A DNA stretch of 64,000 nucleotides, taken from the NCBI RefSeq assembly GCF_000969835.1, contig NZ_KQ033913.1, positions 1,881,768 through 1,945,767 of the forward strand. Direction: 5' to 3'. The notes under the pieces were generated by a model, which did not search any database, was not told where the DNA came from, and saw only the letters and a program-made list of their open reading frames with translations. Origin of the DNA: Parabacteroides goldsteinii DSM 19448 = WAL 12034. Lineage in GTDB: Bacteria; Bacteroidota; Bacteroidia; Bacteroidales; Tannerellaceae. Shown piece by piece: positions 62,396-64,000 of this stretch (within the stretch, counting starts at the first letter, position 1; each line of letters begins with the position of its first letter). The translations under genes were made by a program, and so were the position numbers.

Positions 62396-63367
62396 TTATC
62401 TTACCACCCAAGCCGGGTTATGCACGTATGTGTTTGGTGTCTTGTAATACATATCACTTTGTTTAGGAACCTGAAGCGTATAAGTCTTGCCCAATGTCTG
62501 CAATTTCCGGTCGCGCAACCAGGGGTTAAAGCGTTTCAGGTCGGCATAGGTTATATCATACTTCTGTGCAAAAGCAGACAAATCGGGAATATCTGACGAG
62601 ACAGCCACATCTTCGCAGGCAACCGGCTTGTACAGGTCTTCCGCCCGGAGTACGAAACCATATTTATACGGGTTCTCAAATATCTGTTTGATCGCCATGA
62701 TACGATAGACGTAACGGCTTGTTTCCTCTACCAGCCAAAGGTCGAAAGTACTGTCGGCTTCCTGTTTGGTCAGTTCGCCGGAGATACGTCCCATACCCGC
62801 ATTATAGGAAGCAGCCACATTCGCCCAATCGCCATATTTGTCGTAGGCAGCTTTCAAGTATTTACAGGCAGCCTCGGTCGCCTTGGCTACATGGCAACGT
62901 TCATCGACCGTCGGAGTAACAGTCAGGCCATATTGTTTGCCTGTCCCTTCCAGAAACTGCCACATTCCCACGGCACGTGCCGGCGACGACACACGCGGGT
63001 CCAGATGACTTTCTATCACAGCCAGATATTTGAAGTCATCGGGGATACCGTTTGCCTTCAATATCGGTTCGATAACCGGGAAATAGCGGTTGGCCCGCTT
63101 GATCAGTAACATAGTGGTCGAATGGAAATAGGTAAAACTACTCATTTCACGGTCGAACCCTTCACGCATATTATAGCGGGTCAGATCAATAGGTTTACCA
63201 CAGAAAATAACCGACGCAGGTATATCGGGCGACGATGTCATCGACATCACCACCGGACGCCCGTCCATTACTTTTTCCGAATCGCTTGAGCCGATAGACA
63301 AACAAGCAGTCAGGCAAATCAGACCGCCCGACAAAAAACTGAATATACTATTCTTCGATAATCTCAT
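62396..63367 (-). CDS. MltD-like lytic transglycosylase with LysM-like tail
   Basis: A 323-residue protein with a lipoprotein-like N-terminus (GGLICLTACLSIG). The SLT domain (about residues 80-230) has IPDDFKYLAVIESHLDP, with the catalytic glutamate, then ARAVGMWQFLEGTGKQYGL and NVAASYNAGMGRI. A LysM-like module follows (AFAQKYDITYADLKRFNPWL). It cleaves peptidoglycan glycan strands without hydrolysis, forming anhydro-muramic ends. Its start overlaps the end of the upstream T9SS protein gene by 20 bases, so they are co-translated. Confidence 0.9.
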   Translation of the reverse strand: MRLSKNSIFSFLSGGLICLTACLSIGSSDSEKVMDGRPVVMSMTSSPDIPASVIFCGKPIDLTRYNMREGFDREMSSFTYFHSTTMLLIKRANRYFPVIEPILKANGIPDDFKYLAVIESHLDPRVSSPARAVGMWQFLEGTGKQYGLTVTPTVDERCHVAKATEAACKYLKAAYDKYGDWANVAASYNAGMGRISGELTKQEADSTFDLWLVEETSRYVYRIMAIKQIFENPYKYGFVLRAEDLYKPVACEDVAVSSDIPDLSAFAQKYDITYADLKRFNPWLRDRKLQTLGKTYTLQVPKQSDMYYKTPNTYVHNPAWVVR

Positions 63368-63998
63368 CCTGAATTTGTTTTGATCTAAGAATGTTAATAG
63401 AACCTTTTCTCTTTATAGGTTTACCGTCCGAGCCGGTAGCCTCAATCACATAAAAATAAACACCGGGGGCTACATACTTGCCTCCCTTTTTGCCGTCCCA
63501 GCCTTTCGACGGGTCCGTCCAATGATACATTTCCACTCCCCACCGATTGAATATCCAACATTTAAAACGGGTCAGAGAGCGATAAGCTACTCTGAACTCG
63601 TCGTTAATGCCGGGTGATGTACCGGGCGAAAAAGCATTCGGTACATCGAGGTAAGAATCCGAAATGTTTACCGTAACATCAGGTGGATTTGCCTGGCATT
63701 GACCAGTCCGGTCGTTCACTGTTAATTTAACCACGTAAGTACCATTTTGGTTGAAAATAAAAGAAGTTTCCTCTCCGCTAAAGTCCCTCAATAGCGTACC
63801 GTTATTCTCTTCGCCTTCTTCATTACCTTCACTGCTTCCTCCGCCTTCATCCTTCCTGTATATCTTCCAATTAAACATAGCAGCAACCGGCGTATTTGCA
63901 ATTGCCGTAAAATTAAACTCGACCGGAGCAGAGAGGCTGTCGCCTTTTACGACCATATTAGGCACATCTGAAGCATAAGACAAAGTATCTATTTTCAT
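63348..63998 (-). CDS. Surface protein with T9SS type B sorting domain (3' part only)
   Basis: The 216 visible residues are the C-terminal part of a larger protein; the apparent ATG at 63998 is at the window edge and is probably internal. A PKD-like domain (FNQNGTYVVKLTVNDRTGQC) precedes the CHU_C/gliding-motility-type C-terminal domain: VPNAFSPGTSPGINDEFRVA, FNRWGVEMYHW, GWDGKKGGKYVAPGVYFYVI. This domain directs export by the type IX secretion system and surface attachment. The short stretch EGGGSSEGNEEGEENNG is a charged linker. The gene precedes, and overlaps, the lytic transglycosylase gene. Confidence 0.88.
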   Translation of the reverse strand: MKIDTLSYASDVPNMVVKGDSLSAPVEFNFTAIANTPVAAMFNWKIYRKDEGGGSSEGNEEGEENNGTLLRDFSGEETSFIFNQNGTYVVKLTVNDRTGQCQANPPDVTVNISDSYLDVPNAFSPGTSPGINDEFRVAYRSLTRFKCWIFNRWGVEMYHWTDPSKGWDGKKGGKYVAPGVYFYVIEATGSDGKPIKRKGSINILRSKQIQDEIIEE

Positions 63999-64000
63999 AA

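Noticed and set aside
1..64000. tRNA, rRNA or insertion-sequence genes
   Set aside because: No cloverleaf-like, rRNA-like or transposase-like sequence was noticed on either strand, although no structure scan could be run.

Overview
The window looks like a chromosome segment from a gut Bacteroidales, most likely Parabacteroides or a close relative. The reasons are the promoter style (TTTG and TAnnTTTG elements, no Shine-Dalgarno), three GH92 mannosidases, lipobox-bearing glycosidases, a type IX secretion sorting domain, Bacteroidales-type HU-like proteins and a capsule locus behind an apparently invertible promoter. No rRNA, tRNA, insertion sequence or CRISPR array was found. All calls come from reading the sequence and from knowledge of the families; no database search was run.

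Region 1 (1-9043): an export group read leftward (SLBB/Wza-type exporter, lipocalin-like lipoprotein, Wzi-like capsule assembly protein), a small HTH protein, then a rightward cassette: BT4734/VapE-type primase-helicase, DUF4248, HU-like protein, smalltalk peptide and N-acetylmuramoyl-L-alanine amidase. Region 2 (9057-25172): a complete leftward Wzx/Wzy capsule operon. Its genes point to a 4-amino-trideoxy sugar initiator (dehydratase, aminotransferase, phosphoglycosyl transferase), a CDP-ribitol synthase with a LicD transferase, a pyruvyl transferase with an Fe-S partner, two glycosyltransferases, polymerase and flippase. Inside this operon sits a two-gene unit, an SMC/OLD-like ATPase overlapping a PD-(D/E)XK-like protein, the best candidate here for an undescribed defence-type system. 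Upstream of the operon lie two near-identical palindromes 176 bp apart, enclosing a consensus Bacteroidales promoter that points away from the capsule genes: an apparent phase-variable switch in the OFF position.

Region 3 (25288-42810): an AAA-ATPase-like/DUF1703 gene, then a leftward mannose-glycan operon without SusC/SusD (an (alpha/alpha)6-type glycosidase, mannose-6-phosphate isomerase, ROK sugar kinase, GH92, MFS transporter, GH38, GH92, GH92). It covers trimming of mannosides, uptake of mannose, phosphorylation and isomerisation to fructose-6-phosphate. Two unrelated intergenic tandem arrays, both with an exact 42-nt period, lie inside and upstream of this operon.

Region 4 (43103-64000): divergent alpha-2-macroglobulin and penicillin-binding protein 1C genes, a secreted protein, an OLD-like ATPase with a shortened TOPRIM-like partner, and a decaying HU/holin-like/M15 peptidase/Rz-like cassette with a frameshift, a fusion and a nonsense codon. 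It ends with housekeeping genes: NhaA, a CPA-type antiporter, a YigZ protein, UvrA, a MltD-like transglycosylase and a truncated cell-surface protein with a C-terminal T9SS type B sorting domain.
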